From Vogesella alkaliphila (GTDB lineage: Bacteria > Pseudomonadota > Gammaproteobacteria > Burkholderiales > Chromobacteriaceae), in assembly GCF_014652475.1 (NCBI RefSeq), contig NZ_BMYW01000008.1, positions 90,277 to 154,276 of the forward strand: a stretch of DNA of 64,000 nt. Direction: 5' to 3'. The notes under the pieces are model-generated. The model was not told where the DNA came from. It was given only the letters and a program-made list of their open reading frames with translations, and searched no databases. The position numbers and the translations under genes were made by a program. Positions 1-11,567 of this stretch are shown here, piece by piece. Numbering within the stretch: the first letter of the stretch is position 1; each line of letters starts with the position of its first letter.

Positions 1-2865
<2,865 letters not shown>

Positions 2866-2871
2866 GCCAGG

Positions 2872-2903
2872 TCAAAGGTTGGCCGCATGCGGCCAACCTT
2901 TGA
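2872..2903. repeat. 32-bp perfect palindrome: abutting inverted pair of the GTTGGCCGCA repeat; likely carB terminator
   Basis: TCAAAGGTTGGCCGCA is followed directly by its exact reverse complement. It contains exact 10-mers at 2878-2887 (forward) and 2888-2897 (reverse). It starts 7 bp after the carB stop. There is no long T tract, so terminator function is inferred from position and stem strength. The right arm runs into the -35 element of the greA promoter. Confidence 0.9.
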
Positions 2904-2928
2904 ACCCGGAGCAAAATCTCGTTACAAT
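2900..2928 (+). promoter_or_regulatory. Predicted sigma70 promoter of greA
   Basis: The -35 TTGAAC (2900-2905) and -10 TACAAT (2923-2928) are separated by exactly 17 bp. The first bases of the -35 are the end of the upstream palindrome, so a hairpin in DNA or RNA there and promoter recognition share sequence. The predicted start is near 2935, giving a leader of about 90 nt. Confidence 0.7.
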
Positions 2929-2952
2929 CACCGCTGAATCAAACGTCCAGCA

Positions 2953-2977
2953 AAGCCGCCGTCCCGTACGGCGGCTT
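2953..2977 (+). other. Stem-loop in greA leader
   Basis: AAGCCGCCGT, a 5-nt loop, then ACGGCGGCTT forms a perfect 10-bp stem, followed by GCGCTTTTA. It lies within the predicted greA 5' leader, where E. coli greA encodes the GraL leader RNA. A similar attenuating or small-RNA role here is only an inference; the T tract is short. Confidence 0.55.
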
Positions 2978-3022
2978 GCGCTTTTATCACAGGGCAGCAG
3001 TACGCCCTTGGAGAACCGAGTC

Positions 3023-3499
3023 ATGAACAAAGTCCCGTTGACCGTACGTGGTGCCGAACAGCTGAAGGCCGAATTGCAGCGTCTGAAGAGCATTGAGCGT
3101 CCGTCGGTGATCGAGGCCATTGCCGAAGCGCGTGCGCAAGGCGATCTATCCGAGAATGCAGAGTACGACGCCGCCAAAGAGCGCCAGGCCTTTGTCGAGG
3201 GCCGTATTGCCGAGCTGGAAGGCAAGATTTCCAACGCGCAGATCATCGATCCGACCGAGCTGGATGCCGACGGCCGCATCGTGTTCGGCACCACCGTGCT
3301 CCTGACCGATCTGGAAAGCGAAGAAGAAAAGACCTACCAGATCGTCGGCGACGACGAGGCCGACATCAAGCTGGGCAAGGTGTCGGTCAACTCGCCGATC
3401 GCGCGCGCGCTGATCGGCAAGGTGGAAGGCGACGTGGCCGAGGTGATGGCGCCAGGTGGCATCCGCGAGTACGAAGTGCTGGAAGTGCGCTACATCTGA
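3023..3499 (+). CDS. greA: Transcription elongation factor GreA
   Basis: GreA enters the secondary channel of RNA polymerase and stimulates cleavage of backtracked transcripts. The start is ATG 3023, 8 nt after a GGAG ribosome-binding site. It gives 158 residues, the normal length; longer upstream frames lack a binding site. The N-terminal antiparallel coiled coil includes the acidic tip region ([19 protein letters not shown]). The C-terminal FKBP-like globular domain ends in [10 protein letters not shown]. It is transcribed from its own predicted promoter between carB and a small membrane-protein gene. Confidence 0.97.
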   Translation: MNKVPLTVRGAEQLKAELQRLKSIERPSVIEAIAEARAQGDLSENAEYDAAKERQAFVEGRIAELEGKISNAQIIDPTELDADGRIVFGTTVLLTDLESEEEKTYQIVGDDEADIKLGKVSVNSPIARALIGKVEGDVAEVMAPGGIREYEVLEVRYI

Positions 3500-3532
3500 G
3501 TGCGGCGGCCGCCTGTGGCCACGCTGGTGCTG

Positions 3533-3548
3533 TAACGTTGGCCGCAAG
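3533..3548 (+). repeat. Single copy of GTTGGCCGCA repeat between greA and DUF4149 gene
   Basis: TAACGTTGGCCGCAAG carries the C variant at the base before GTT. The exact 10-mer is at 3537-3546. It lies 37 bp after the greA stop and about 25 bp before the next start, just upstream of its ribosome-binding site. Confidence 0.9.
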
Positions 3549-3570
3549 CCGGCCCGGAAGAGGAAGACCA

Positions 3571-4002
3571 ATGGACGGATTGCGTGCGATTGCCCGGACT
3601 CTGTGGATCGGCGGCATGTGGGTGGTCGGCATCATCGTGGCCCCCATCCTGTTTTCGGCGCTGGATAACGTGACCGCCGGCATGGTGGCGGGGCGGCTGT
3701 TTGCCGCCATCGCCTGGGTCGGGCTGGTGTGCGGCATCTTCCTGCTGGCCGACTACGTGCTGCGCTACGGCGCACGCGGCCTGAAGCAGGGCGGCTTCTG
3801 GCTGTTATTCGGCATGCTGGTGTGCATCGTGATCAACCATTTCGCGGTGACGCCCATCATCGCCAGCCTCAAGCTGCAGATGAACCATGCCGCCGAAGGG
3901 CTGTTCGGTGGCGGCTTTGCCACCTGGCACGCGATCTCCAGCCTGATCTACCTGCTGCAAAGCCTGATGGCGCTGGTGTACCTGCTGCGCAGCGATAACT
4001 GA
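3571..4002 (+). CDS. DUF4149 family membrane protein
   Basis: This is a 143-residue integral membrane protein with about four hydrophobic helices, near residues 8-30, 45-65, 75-95 and 120-138. The sequence matches the DUF4149 (TMEM205-like) family: an R-x-LWIGGMW opening, then a short basic loop and a second TM pair. No biochemical role is established for bacterial members. ATG 3571 was chosen because AGGAAG precedes it; an upstream TTG at 3538 would fall inside the repeat copy. It lies 71 bp after greA on the same strand and is probably co-transcribed. A strong terminator follows. Confidence 0.8.
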   Translation: MDGLRAIARTLWIGGMWVVGIIVAPILFSALDNVTAGMVAGRLFAAIAWVGLVCGIFLLADYVLRYGARGLKQGGFWLLFGMLVCIVINHFAVTPIIASLKLQMNHAAEGLFGGGFATWHAISSLIYLLQSLMALVYLLRSDN

Positions 4003-4034
4003 GGCGGCACGCTTCGGTACTGACGCACAAAGAC

Positions 4035-4062
4035 AAAGCGGTGGCATCGCCACCGCTTTTTG
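4035..4062. terminator. Rho-independent terminator between DUF4149 gene and yhbY
   Basis: The stem GCGGTGGC-ATC-GCCACCGC (4038-4056) is extended by AAA/TTT pairs and followed by TTTTT. It sits between convergent genes and can serve both strands. Confidence 0.85.
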
Positions 4063-4106
4063 TCTGTGCTACGCGCGCCGCGGTCAGCGACCGCTGCCCG
4101 CAAGGC

Positions 4107-4433
4107 TCAAGGGCGTGCCTTGAGCGCCTTCTTGCTTTTCGGCAGGTCGATGCGCTTGGCCTCGGACGGGCGGAACAGCACCAGCAGCTTGCCGATGTGC
4201 TGTACTTGACCGGCGCCCAGATCGTTAGCAATCTGCTCGTACATGGCCACGCGTGCCGCGCGGTCGTCGCCGAGTACGCGCACCTTGATCAGTTCGTGGG
4301 CGTCCAGGCTGATGGCGATTTCACGGATAACCGACTCGGTCAGGCCATTGTTGCCGATCATCACGACGGGGCTGAGCGAGTGGGCCAAACCCTTCAGATA
4401 TTGGCGCTCGACTGGGGTCAGTTCGATTTTCAT
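4107..4433 (-). CDS. yhbY: Ribosome assembly RNA-binding protein YhbY (CRM domain)
   Basis: This 108-residue protein is essentially a single CRM (CRS1-YhbY) domain that binds pre-50S ribosomal particles. The family pattern is clear: an N-terminal L-T-x-x-x-R-x-x-L-K-x-x-A-H segment, the VVMIGNNGLTESV loop corresponding to the conserved IGK(N)G motif, and a central HELIKVRV strand. A basic tail (KSKKALKARP) follows. It is divergent from rlmE across an 88-bp gap with a predicted promoter at 4463-4491. The pairing with rlmE fits a shared role in large-subunit maturation. Confidence 0.93.
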   Translation of the reverse strand: MKIELTPVERQYLKGLAHSLSPVVMIGNNGLTESVIREIAISLDAHELIKVRVLGDDRAARVAMYEQIANDLGAGQVQHIGKLLVLFRPSEAKRIDLPKSKKALKARP

Positions 4434-4462
4434 TGTGGCTTCAAGTTTCAGATTAAAAAACG

Positions 4463-4491
4463 ATTTTACTAAACTTTAGGTCATTCCCCAA
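4463..4491 (-). promoter_or_regulatory. Predicted promoter of yhbY
   Basis: On the minus strand, TTGGGG (-35, at 4486-4491) and TAAAAT (-10, at 4463-4468) are separated by 17 bp. The start would lie about 25 nt upstream of the yhbY ATG. Confidence 0.55.
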
Positions 4492-4521
4492 ACGGCACAT
4501 GCATTAATTACTGGAATCCAC

Positions 4522-5139
4522 ATGGCAAGAAGCAAGTCTAGCAACGCCTGGCTGCGTGAGCACGTCAACGATCACTACGTGCAAATGGCCCAAAAAGACG
4601 GCTATCGCGCGCGCGCCGCGTACAAACTGCTGGAAATCAACGACAAGGACAAGCTGATCCGGCCGGGCACCGTGCTGGCCGATCTCGGCTCGGCGCCGGG
4701 CAGCTGGTCGCAGGTGGCGGCGCGCATCGTCGGCGACAGCGGCAAGGTCTTTGCCATCGACATCCTGCCGATGGACCCGATCGCCGACGTCGCCTTCATC
4801 CAGGGCGACTTCCGCGACGACGAGGTGCTGGAGGAGTTCGTGACCATGCTCGGCGGGCGGCAGCTGGACCTTGTAATTTCCGACATGGCGCCCAATATCT
4901 CCGGAATGAGCGGGATCGATCAGGCCAGAAGCTTTCACCTGAATGAGCTGGCACTGGAATTTGTCCGTGACCATTTGAAACCCGGCGGCAGTTTTCTCGT
5001 CAAAGTGTTCCAGGGCAGTGATTTCCAGCCCTATCTGAAAGCCATGCGCGAGCTGTTTGGCGAAGTCGTAACGCGTAAACCGAAGGCCTCGCGCGACCGT
5101 TCCAGTGAAATCTACCTGCTGGGCAAAGACCGTCGCTGA
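4522..5139 (+). CDS. rlmE: 23S rRNA (uridine-2'-O)-methyltransferase RlmE (FtsJ/RrmJ)
   Basis: RlmE methylates the 2'-O of U2552 (E. coli numbering) in the A-loop of 23S rRNA within the 50S particle, using S-adenosylmethionine. At 205 residues the length is typical. The SAM-binding motif ADLGSAPGSWSQ is at residues 53-64. The catalytic K-D-K-E tetrad can be placed at K35, D121, K161 and E196. It is divergent from yhbY and 70 bp upstream of ftsH, the conserved rlmE-ftsH pair of proteobacteria. Confidence 0.97.
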   Translation: MARSKSSNAWLREHVNDHYVQMAQKDGYRARAAYKLLEINDKDKLIRPGTVLADLGSAPGSWSQVAARIVGDSGKVFAIDILPMDPIADVAFIQGDFRDDEVLEEFVTMLGGRQLDLVISDMAPNISGMSGIDQARSFHLNELALEFVRDHLKPGGSFLVKVFQGSDFQPYLKAMRELFGEVVTRKPKASRDRSSEIYLLGKDRR

Positions 5140-5164
5140 CAGTGCGACGTGCCGGGTTTACAAT
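5136..5164 (+). promoter_or_regulatory. Predicted promoter of ftsH
   Basis: CTGACA (5136-5141) and TACAAT (5159-5164) are spaced by 17 bp. The -35 overlaps the rlmE stop codon. It is a good sigma70 match; a separate sigma32 site was not identified. Confidence 0.6.
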
Positions 5165-5209
5165 AGAAAAAACCATTTACCAAGTCAGGGCACATAGGAG
5201 CACGCTCTT

Positions 5210-7117
5210 GTGAACAATATCGGAAAAAACATCGCGATCTGGGTCATCATCGGTCTTGTACTGATGACTGTGTTCAACCAGTTTACCAAGCGCCAGGAAA
5301 CCCAGAATCAGGTCGAGTATTCGCAATTCATGAGCGATGTGGAGTCCGGCAAGATTCAGACGGTGAGCATTGAAGGCAATCCGCTACGCGGCCAGTGGGT
5401 GCGCGGCAAGCGTACCGACGGCTCCAGTTTCAGCACCTATGCCCCGTTCGACGTGAAAATGGTGGACGTGCTGATCAAGAACAACGTGACCTTCTCCGCC
5501 AAGCCGGAAGAGGAACCGTCGATGCTGATGAGCATCTTCATCAGCTGGTTCCCGATGCTGCTCCTGATCGGGGTGTGGTTCTTCTTCATGCGCCAGATGC
5601 AGGGCGGCGGCAAGGGCGGGGCGTTCTCGTTCGGCAAGAGCAAGGCGCGCATGCTGGACCAGGACACCAACACCGTGACCTTTGCCGACGTGGCCGGTTG
5701 CGATGAAGCCAAGGAAGAAGTGAAGGAGATCGTCGACTACCTGCGCGACCCTTCCCGTTACCAGAGCCTGGGCGGCCGCATTCCGCGCGGCATCCTGCTC
5801 GCCGGCTCGCCGGGTACCGGTAAGACGCTGCTGGCCAAGGCCATCGCCGGCGAAGCCAAGGTACCGTTCTTCAGCATTTCCGGTTCCGACTTCGTCGAGA
5901 TGTTCGTCGGCGTTGGTGCCTCCCGCGTGCGCGACATGTTCGAGCAGGCGAAGAAGAACGCGCCGTGTATCATCTTCATCGACGAGATCGACGCGGTCGG
6001 CCGCCAGCGTGGCGCCGGCCTCGGCGGTGGTAACGACGAACGCGAACAGACCCTCAACCAGCTGCTGGTGGAGATGGACGGTTTCGAGACCAACCAGACG
6101 GTGATCGTGATCGCCGCCACTAACCGTCCGGACGTGCTGGACCCGGCGCTGCAGCGTCCTGGCCGTTTCGACCGCCAGGTAGTGGTGCCGCTGCCGGATA
6201 TCCGCGGCCGCGAGCAGATCCTGAACGTGCACATGCGCAAGGTACCGATCGCCGCCGACGTGGACGCGCCGATCATCGCGCGCGGTACGCCGGGCTTCTC
6301 CGGTGCCGACCTCGCCAACCTGGTCAACGAAGCCGCGCTGTTCGCCGCGCGCCGCAACAAGCGCCTGGTCGACATGCTCGACTTCGAGTCCGCCAAGGAC
6401 AAGATCATGATGGGCGCCGAGCGCAAGTCCATGGTGATGTCCGAGGAAGAGAAGAAGAACACCGCCTACCACGAGTCCGGCCACGCGGTGGTGGCCAAGC
6501 TGCTGCCGAAGTCCGATCCGGTGCACAAGGTCACCATCATCCCGCGCGGCCGCGCGCTGGGCGTGACCATGCAGCTGCCGGAAGAAGACCGCTACGCCTA
6601 CGACCGTGGCTACCTGATGGACCGCATCGCGATCCTGTTCGGCGGCCGCATCGCGGAAGAGCTGTTCATGAACCAGATGACCACCGGCGCCTCGAACGAC
6701 TTCGAGCGTGCCACGCAGATGGCGCGCGACATGGTGACGCGCTACGGCATGTCCGACCGTCTGGGGCCGATGGTCTACGGCGAGAACGAGGGCGAAGTAT
6801 TCCTCGGCCGCTCGGTGACCACCCACAAGAACATGTCGGAAGCCACCATGCAGCAGGTGGACCAGGAAATCCGCCGCATCATCGACGAGCAGTACGCGCT
6901 GGCGCGCCGACTGCTGGACGAGAACCGCGACAAGGTGGAGGCGATGACCGCCGCGCTGCTGGAGTGGGAAACCATCGACGCCGAGCAGATCAACGACATC
7001 ATGGCCGGCAAGACGCCGCGTCCGCCATCGCCGGGTGCCGGTTTCAACAAGCCGGACAGCAAGCCGCCGGCACCGCCGGCACCAGAACCATCGGTGACGC
7101 CGGCACAAGAACTGTAA
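5210..7117 (+). CDS. ftsH: ATP-dependent zinc metalloprotease FtsH
   Basis: FtsH is a membrane-anchored AAA+ protease that degrades misfolded membrane proteins and regulatory substrates. The start is GTG 5210, preceded by ATAGGAG at 10-nt spacing. The 635-residue product has TM helices near residues 7-24 and 104-124 flanking a periplasmic domain. Walker A (GSPGTGKT) is near residue 198, Walker B (IIFIDEID) and the SRH region follow, and the zinc site HESGH is near residue 421. The C-terminal tail is proline-rich. The P-loop has Ser where many homologues have Pro. It is followed by a terminator and folP. Confidence 0.98.
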   Translation: MNNIGKNIAIWVIIGLVLMTVFNQFTKRQETQNQVEYSQFMSDVESGKIQTVSIEGNPLRGQWVRGKRTDGSSFSTYAPFDVKMVDVLIKNNVTFSAKPEEEPSMLMSIFISWFPMLLLIGVWFFFMRQMQGGGKGGAFSFGKSKARMLDQDTNTVTFADVAGCDEAKEEVKEIVDYLRDPSRYQSLGGRIPRGILLAGSPGTGKTLLAKAIAGEAKVPFFSISGSDFVEMFVGVGASRVRDMFEQAKKNAPCIIFIDEIDAVGRQRGAGLGGGNDEREQTLNQLLVEMDGFETNQTVIVIAATNRPDVLDPALQRPGRFDRQVVVPLPDIRGREQILNVHMRKVPIAADVDAPIIARGTPGFSGADLANLVNEAALFAARRNKRLVDMLDFESAKDKIMMGAERKSMVMSEEEKKNTAYHESGHAVVAKLLPKSDPVHKVTIIPRGRALGVTMQLPEEDRYAYDRGYLMDRIAILFGGRIAEELFMNQMTTGASNDFERATQMARDMVTRYGMSDRLGPMVYGENEGEVFLGRSVTTHKNMSEATMQQVDQEIRRIIDEQYALARRLLDENRDKVEAMTAALLEWETIDAEQINDIMAGKTPRPPSPGAGFNKPDSKPPAPPAPEPSVTPAQEL

Positions 7118-7136
7118 AAGACGAGTAGGGTAAACA

Positions 7137-7170
7137 ACAGGGTGTCAGTCCAGGCTGACACCCTGTTTTG
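7137..7170 (+). terminator. Rho-independent terminator after ftsH
   Basis: There is a perfect 12-bp stem, ACAGGGTGTCAG (7137-7148) with CTGACACCCTGT (7155-7166), a 6-nt loop and then TTTTG. It ends only about 15 bp before the folP start, so it separates or attenuates ftsH-folP readthrough. Confidence 0.8.
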
Positions 7171-7184
7171 CATTGGAGAAAGCT

Positions 7185-8021
7185 ATGTCGGTTTTTGCCT
7201 GCGGCAGGTTCAGCCTGTCGCTCGAGCGCCCGCTGTTGATGGGCATTTTGAACGTGACGCCGGACTCCTTTTCCGATGGCGGCAGCTACAACCGCCTGGA
7301 TGCGGCCTTGGCGCACGCCGAGCGCCTGCTGGCCGACGGCGCCGACATCCTCGACATCGGCGGCGAGTCGACGCGGCCGGGCGCGCCCTACGTCAGCCCG
7401 GAAGAGGAGCTGCAGCGGGTGCTGCCGGTGCTGGAAAGGTTGGCCGCACTGCAGATGCCGCTGTCGCTGGATACCCGCCGCACCTCGGTGATGCGCGCCG
7501 CGCTGCAGGCCGGTGCCGTCGACCTGATCAACGACGTGTCGGCGCTGGAAGACGACGGTGCGCTGGCGCTGGTGGCAGCGGCCAAGGTCGGCATCTGCCT
7601 GATGCACAAGCAGGGCAATCCGGACACCATGCAGCAGCAGCCGGACTACGCCGACGTGGTGCAGGAGGTCGGCGGCTATCTCGCCCGCCGCATCGAGCTG
7701 TGCCTGGCAAACGGCATCGCCCGCGACCGGCTGCTGGCCGACCCCGGCTTCGGTTTCGGCAAGACGCTGGCGCACAATCTGGACCTGCTGCGCGCGCTGC
7801 CGCAGCTGGAAGCGCTGGCCGGCGCGCCGCTGCTGGTCGGCATGTCGCGCAAGTCGATGCTGGGCGCCATCACCGGTGAGGCGCAGCCGGACCAGCGCCT
7901 GGGCGCCAGCGTGGCGGCGGCACTGCTGGCCGCACAGCGTGGAGCCAAGATTATCCGCGTGCACGACGTGAAGGCCACGCACCAGGCGCTGCAGGTGTGG
8001 CAGGCGCTGGGCTCAGTTTGA
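7185..8021 (+). CDS. folP: Dihydropteroate synthase
   Basis: FolP condenses 6-hydroxymethyl-dihydropterin pyrophosphate with p-aminobenzoate in folate synthesis; it is the sulfonamide target. The product is 278 residues. ATG 7185 was preferred to TTG 7173 because GGAGAAAG lies at the right distance. Family motifs are in order: [52 protein letters not shown] and [10 protein letters not shown] copy of the GTTGGCCGCA repeat at 7439-7448 is read as part of R-L-A-A. It lies between ftsH and glmM, the usual ftsH-folP-glmM order. Confidence 0.97.
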   Translation: MSVFACGRFSLSLERPLLMGILNVTPDSFSDGGSYNRLDAALAHAERLLADGADILDIGGESTRPGAPYVSPEEELQRVLPVLERLAALQMPLSLDTRRTSVMRAALQAGAVDLINDVSALEDDGALALVAAAKVGICLMHKQGNPDTMQQQPDYADVVQEVGGYLARRIELCLANGIARDRLLADPGFGFGKTLAHNLDLLRALPQLEALAGAPLLVGMSRKSMLGAITGEAQPDQRLGASVAAALLAAQRGAKIIRVHDVKATHQALQVWQALGSV

Positions 8022-8089
8022 CGCGGCAGTTGCCCCCGCAAGCGGGCGGCGATGTAAAATCGGCAGGATAAGAGTCTGAAGGAACAATA

Positions 8090-9421
8090 ATGAGCCGCAA
8101 ATATTTTGGTACCGATGGTGTGCGTGGCGAAGTCGGCCAGTTTCCGATTACCCCCGATTTCGTGCTGCGCCTCGGCTACGCCGCCGGCAAGGTGCTGGTC
8201 GATCACGAGCGGCAGGAACACCCGACGGTGATCATCGGCAAGGACACCCGCATCTCCGGCTACATGCTGGAGGCGGCGCTGCAGGCCGGCCTCACCGCCG
8301 CCGGCGTCAACGTACTCTTGACCGGGCCACTGCCGACGCCGGGCATCGCCTACCTGACCCGCGCGCTGCGCCTGTCGGCCGGGGTGATGATCTCCGCGTC
8401 GCACAACCCGTACCAGGATAACGGCATCAAGTTCTTCGCCGAGGGCGGCAAGAAGCTGGACGACGCGCTGGAGCGCGAGATCGAGGCGATGCTGGATTCG
8501 CCGATGCAGACCAGCGCGTCGCGCGAGCTGGGCCGGGCTCGGCGCATCGACGGCGCCGCTGACCGCTACATCGAGTTCTGCAAGAGCACCTTCCCCAACG
8601 AGCGCAACCTGAAGGGGATGAAGCTGGTCGTCGATTGCGCGCACGGTGCCACCTACCACATCGCGCCCAAGGTGTTCCACGAGCTGGGCGCCGAGGTGAT
8701 CACCATCGGTGGGGAGCCGAACGGCTACAACATCAACGACGGCGTCGGCGCCACCCACACCGAGGCGATCAGCCAGGCGGTGCTGCAGCACGGTGCCGAT
8801 CTCGGCATCTCGCTGGACGGCGACGGCGACCGGCTGATGATGGCCGACCGCCACGGCAAGGTCTACGACGGCGACCAGCTGATCTACGTGATCGCCAAGG
8901 CGCGCGCGGCGCGCGGCCAGCTCGGCGGCGGCGTGGTCGGCACGGTGATGACCAACCTGGCGATGGAGCTGGCGCTGCAACAGCAGGGCATCGCCTTCGG
9001 CCGCGCCAAGGTCGGCGACCGCTACGTGCTGGAATTGCTGCACGAGAACGGCTGGCAGGTCGGCGGCGAGGCGTCCGGCCACGTGCTGTGCCTGGACAAG
9101 CACTCCACCGGCGACGGCATCATCTCCAGCCTGCAGGTGCTGGCGGCGCTGGCCGAGCTGGACAGCGATCTGGCCACCGTCTGCAGCGACTGGCAGCCGT
9201 TCCCGCAGAAGATGATCAATGTGCGGCTCAATGGCCAGGACTGGCAGGCCGCCAGTGCCGCCAAGTACGCCGAGGCCCAGCTGGCGCTCGCCGGCCGCGG
9301 CCGCGTGGTGCTGCGTCCGTCCGGTACGGAACCGGTGGTGCGCGTGATGGTCGAAGCGGATGAACTGGCGCTGGCCGAGCAGTGGGCCAGCCAAATCGCC
9401 GCGGCGATCGAAGCGGCCTGA
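8090..9421 (+). CDS. glmM: Phosphoglucosamine mutase
   Basis: GlmM interconverts glucosamine-6-phosphate and glucosamine-1-phosphate for UDP-GlcNAc, peptidoglycan and LPS synthesis. At 443 residues it has the four-domain alpha-D-phosphohexomutase layout. These are the phosphoserine loop ISASHNP (phosphorylated Ser about residue 104), the metal loop DGDGDR, the sugar-binding segment GGEASGHV, and the phosphate-binding [12 protein letters not shown] near the C-terminus. It lies 68 bp after folP and is closed by a terminator. Confidence 0.98.
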   Translation: MSRKYFGTDGVRGEVGQFPITPDFVLRLGYAAGKVLVDHERQEHPTVIIGKDTRISGYMLEAALQAGLTAAGVNVLLTGPLPTPGIAYLTRALRLSAGVMISASHNPYQDNGIKFFAEGGKKLDDALEREIEAMLDSPMQTSASRELGRARRIDGAADRYIEFCKSTFPNERNLKGMKLVVDCAHGATYHIAPKVFHELGAEVITIGGEPNGYNINDGVGATHTEAISQAVLQHGADLGISLDGDGDRLMMADRHGKVYDGDQLIYVIAKARAARGQLGGGVVGTVMTNLAMELALQQQGIAFGRAKVGDRYVLELLHENGWQVGGEASGHVLCLDKHSTGDGIISSLQVLAALAELDSDLATVCSDWQPFPQKMINVRLNGQDWQAASAAKYAEAQLALAGRGRVVLRPSGTEPVVRVMVEADELALAEQWASQIAAAIEAA

Positions 9422-9441
9422 CGGCGTACCGGCATCGGCGC

Positions 9442-9470
9442 AAGCCACCTGCGAAGGTGGCTTTGTTTTT
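9442..9470 (+). terminator. Rho-independent terminator after glmM
   Basis: AAGCCACCT, GCGA loop, AGGTGGCTT, then TGTTTTT. Confidence 0.85.
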
Positions 9471-9599
9471 GCCGTCGCGACACGACCATAGTCAAGCAGG
9501 GGGCAACGGGGGCTGTGCTATGATGGCAGCCGCTCTCTGAACTGCTTCGCCTGGCCTTGCCGGAAGTACTTCGACCGATCAACAGCTTGTCAGGCCGAC

Positions 9600-10244
9600 A
9601 TGGATATCCTGCAGATTCTTCTCGATTTGTTCACGGGGTATGGCTACTTTGCCGTATTCATCGTGTTGCTGGTGTGTGGTTTTGGTGTGCCGATTCCGGA
9701 GGACATTACCCTGGTGGCCGGCGGCATCATTTCCGGGCTGGGCTATACCGACGTGCACGTGATGTTCGCGGTGGGCATGGCCGGCGTGCTGGTCGGCGAC
9801 GGCCTGATGTTCCTCGCCGGCCGCGTCTACGGCGACCGCGTGCTGCGCTTCAAGCCGATTGCCAAGGTGATGACGCCGGAGCGTTTTGCCGCGGTACAGG
9901 AGAAGTTCGCCCGCTACGGCAACTGGGTGCTGTTCGTCGCCCGTTTCCTGCCCGGCCTGCGTTCGCCCATCTTCCTGACCGCCGGCCTGACGCGGCGCAT
10001 CCCGTACTGGCGCTTCCTGCTGATGGACGGTTTTGCCGCGCTGATCTCGGTGCCGGTGTGGGTGTATCTCGGCTACTTCGGCGCACGCAACCACGAGTGG
10101 CTGATGCAGATGGTGCACCGTGGCCAGGCCGGCATCCTGATCGCGATCGCGGTACTGGCGGTGGTGCTGGGCGGTTTCTACTGGCGCCACAAGCGGCGCG
10201 AGTCGAAAGCCCGCCGCAACGCCGAGGACCTGATCGCCAAATGA
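9600..10244 (+). CDS. DedA family membrane protein
   Basis: DedA (SNARE-associated/VTT domain) proteins are inner-membrane proteins involved in lipid carrier recycling and membrane homeostasis in characterised bacteria. The 214-residue product carries the typical early glycine/proline pair (GFGVPIPEDITLVAGG). It also has the F-A-R-F-L-P-G-L-R-S amphipathic re-entrant motif near residue 120, several hydrophobic helices and a basic C-terminal tail. It begins at ATG 9600; the upstream ribosome-binding site is weak. Its stop codon is embedded in the following hairpin. Which DedA subgroup it belongs to cannot be settled from sequence alone. Confidence 0.9.
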   Translation: MDILQILLDLFTGYGYFAVFIVLLVCGFGVPIPEDITLVAGGIISGLGYTDVHVMFAVGMAGVLVGDGLMFLAGRVYGDRVLRFKPIAKVMTPERFAAVQEKFARYGNWVLFVARFLPGLRSPIFLTAGLTRRIPYWRFLLMDGFAALISVPVWVYLGYFGARNHEWLMQMVHRGQAGILIAIAVLAVVLGGFYWRHKRRESKARRNAEDLIAK

Positions 10245-10276
10245 ACAATGCCCCGCAGCGCGGGGCATTGTTCATT
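10240..10276. terminator. Bidirectional terminator hairpin overlapping the DedA stop codon
   Basis: A perfect 17-bp stem, AATGAACAATGCCCCGC (10240-10256) and its complement (10260-10276), has a 3-nt loop. The TGA stop of the DedA gene lies within the left arm. It separates convergent dedA and the FKBP gene; no strong T tract follows. Confidence 0.75.
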
Positions 10277-10294
10277 GCCGGGTGAGGCGGGCGA

Positions 10295-10621
10295 TCAGCC
10301 GACCTGCAGCAGCTCGACCTCGAATACCAGCGTCGCGTGCGGCGGAATCACGCCGCCGGCGCCGCGGGCGCCGTAGCCCAGCTCGGCCGGGATGGTCAGC
10401 TTGCGCTTGCCGCCGACCTTCATGCCCTGTACCCCCTGATCCCAGCCCTTGATCACGTAGCCTTCGCCCAGCACGAAGCTGAACGGCTGGTAGCGGTCCT
10501 TGCTGGAATCGAATTTGGTGCCATCGGTCAGCCAGCCGGTGTAGTGTACGGTCACTTCCTGAGCGGCCACGGCTTCCGCGCCGTCGCCTACCAGCAGGTC
10601 TTCGATGATCAGTTCTGCCAT
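10295..10621 (-). CDS. FKBP-type peptidyl-prolyl cis-trans isomerase
   Basis: This 108-residue single-domain FK506-binding prolyl isomerase accelerates X-Pro bond rotation during protein folding. It shows the core pattern [18 protein letters not shown], then [18 protein letters not shown] (with the active-site V-I-x-G-W), [16 protein letters not shown] and LVFEVELL. There is no signal peptide, so it is predicted cytoplasmic. The size and sequence match the short FKBP of Neisseriales. Confidence 0.95.
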   Translation of the reverse strand: MAELIIEDLLVGDGAEAVAAQEVTVHYTGWLTDGTKFDSSKDRYQPFSFVLGEGYVIKGWDQGVQGMKVGGKRKLTIPAELGYGARGAGGVIPPHATLVFEVELLQVG

Positions 10622-10696
10622 GAGATGTCCTTGTTTTGCTGCATTAGCGAAAGCGGCATTTTAACAGTCCGCCACCGTGCCGTCGAAATCTTGATA

Positions 10697-10724
10697 TTGT
10701 CTTTGCCCTTCAATTGCTTATAAA
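10697..10724 (+). promoter_or_regulatory. Predicted promoter of DUF2189 gene
   Basis: TTGTCT (10697-10702), a 16-bp spacer, then TATAAA (10719-10724). It lies about 50 bp upstream of the start. Confidence 0.55.
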
Positions 10725-10776
10725 GAGAAAGCGGAGCAATTTTCGCCTGTGACATTATCTGAATAGGGGAATGGCA

Positions 10777-11553
10777 ATGGACATTACTCATCTACCTTCG
10801 CATGAGCATGTAGTAGTCAGGCATGTGACGCCCGACCAGCCGCTGCAGTGGCTGCGCATGGGCTGGCAGGACCTGCGTCGCGCACCGGCCGATTCGCTGT
10901 TCTACGGCGCCGTGTTCGTGGTGATGGGCTTCCTGCTGAACATGTACTTCGACTTCGCACCACAGCACGTGATTACCCTGGCAACGCTGTTCCTGCTGGG
11001 CGGCCCGTTCCTCGCCATCGGCCTGTACGATATCGCACGCCAGCTGGAGGATCCGGCCGGCGGGAAGGTGACGCTGATGCACAGCATGACCGCGTGGCGC
11101 GTCAACATGCCGGGCTTTACCCTGTTCGCCGCCCTGCTGGCGGTGCTGGTGTTCGGCTGGTTCCGCATCTCGCTGCTGATGTTCGCGCTGTTCTTCCAGG
11201 GTAGCGTGCCGTCGCTGGAGCAGCTGGTCGCCTCCGCCTTCACCACCGAGAACCTGCCGTTCCTGATCGCCTACTTCGGCACCGGTTTCTTCTTCGCCGT
11301 GGCAGTGTTCGCGCTCAGCGTCTGCGCCATCCCGATGATGCTGGACAAGGACGTCGACACCATCACCGCGATGGTGATGAGCGTGCAGGCGGTATACCGT
11401 AATTTGCTGACGATGCTGGTATGGGCGGCTATGATCGTGGTCCTGACCGCGATCGGTTTTGCTACCCAGTTCATCGGCCTGCTGCTCATCATGCCCCTGA
11501 TCGGGCTGGCCAGCTGGCATGCCTATCGCGCCCTGATCAACTTCGAGCGCTAG
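10777..11553 (+). CDS. DUF2189 family integral membrane protein
   Basis: This 258-residue predicted inner-membrane protein has about six hydrophobic helices. After a short soluble N-terminus (VRHVTPDQPLQWLRMGWQDL) it alternates strongly hydrophobic stretches with loops such as DKDVDTITAM. This matches DUF2189, described only as predicted integral membrane proteins. ATG 10777 was chosen over 10771 because AGGGGA is 7 nt upstream of the former and only 1 nt from the latter. It ends 14 bp before the dehydrogenase gene, so the two may be co-transcribed. Confidence 0.8.
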   Translation: MDITHLPSHEHVVVRHVTPDQPLQWLRMGWQDLRRAPADSLFYGAVFVVMGFLLNMYFDFAPQHVITLATLFLLGGPFLAIGLYDIARQLEDPAGGKVTLMHSMTAWRVNMPGFTLFAALLAVLVFGWFRISLLMFALFFQGSVPSLEQLVASAFTTENLPFLIAYFGTGFFFAVAVFALSVCAIPMMLDKDVDTITAMVMSVQAVYRNLLTMLVWAAMIVVLTAIGFATQFIGLLLIMPLIGLASWHAYRALINFER

Positions 11554-11567
11554 AACCCGTCCACTTC

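Noticed and set aside
3538..3570. TTG start giving a longer DUF4149 protein
   Set aside because: The extension would be encoded by the repeat copy and lacks a ribosome-binding site; ATG 3571 has AGGAAG.
5384..7108. Long open frame (574 codons) on the minus strand opposite ftsH
   Set aside because: It is a shadow of ftsH in GC-rich DNA; composition is His/Arg/Val-rich with no family pattern, and ftsH is unambiguous.
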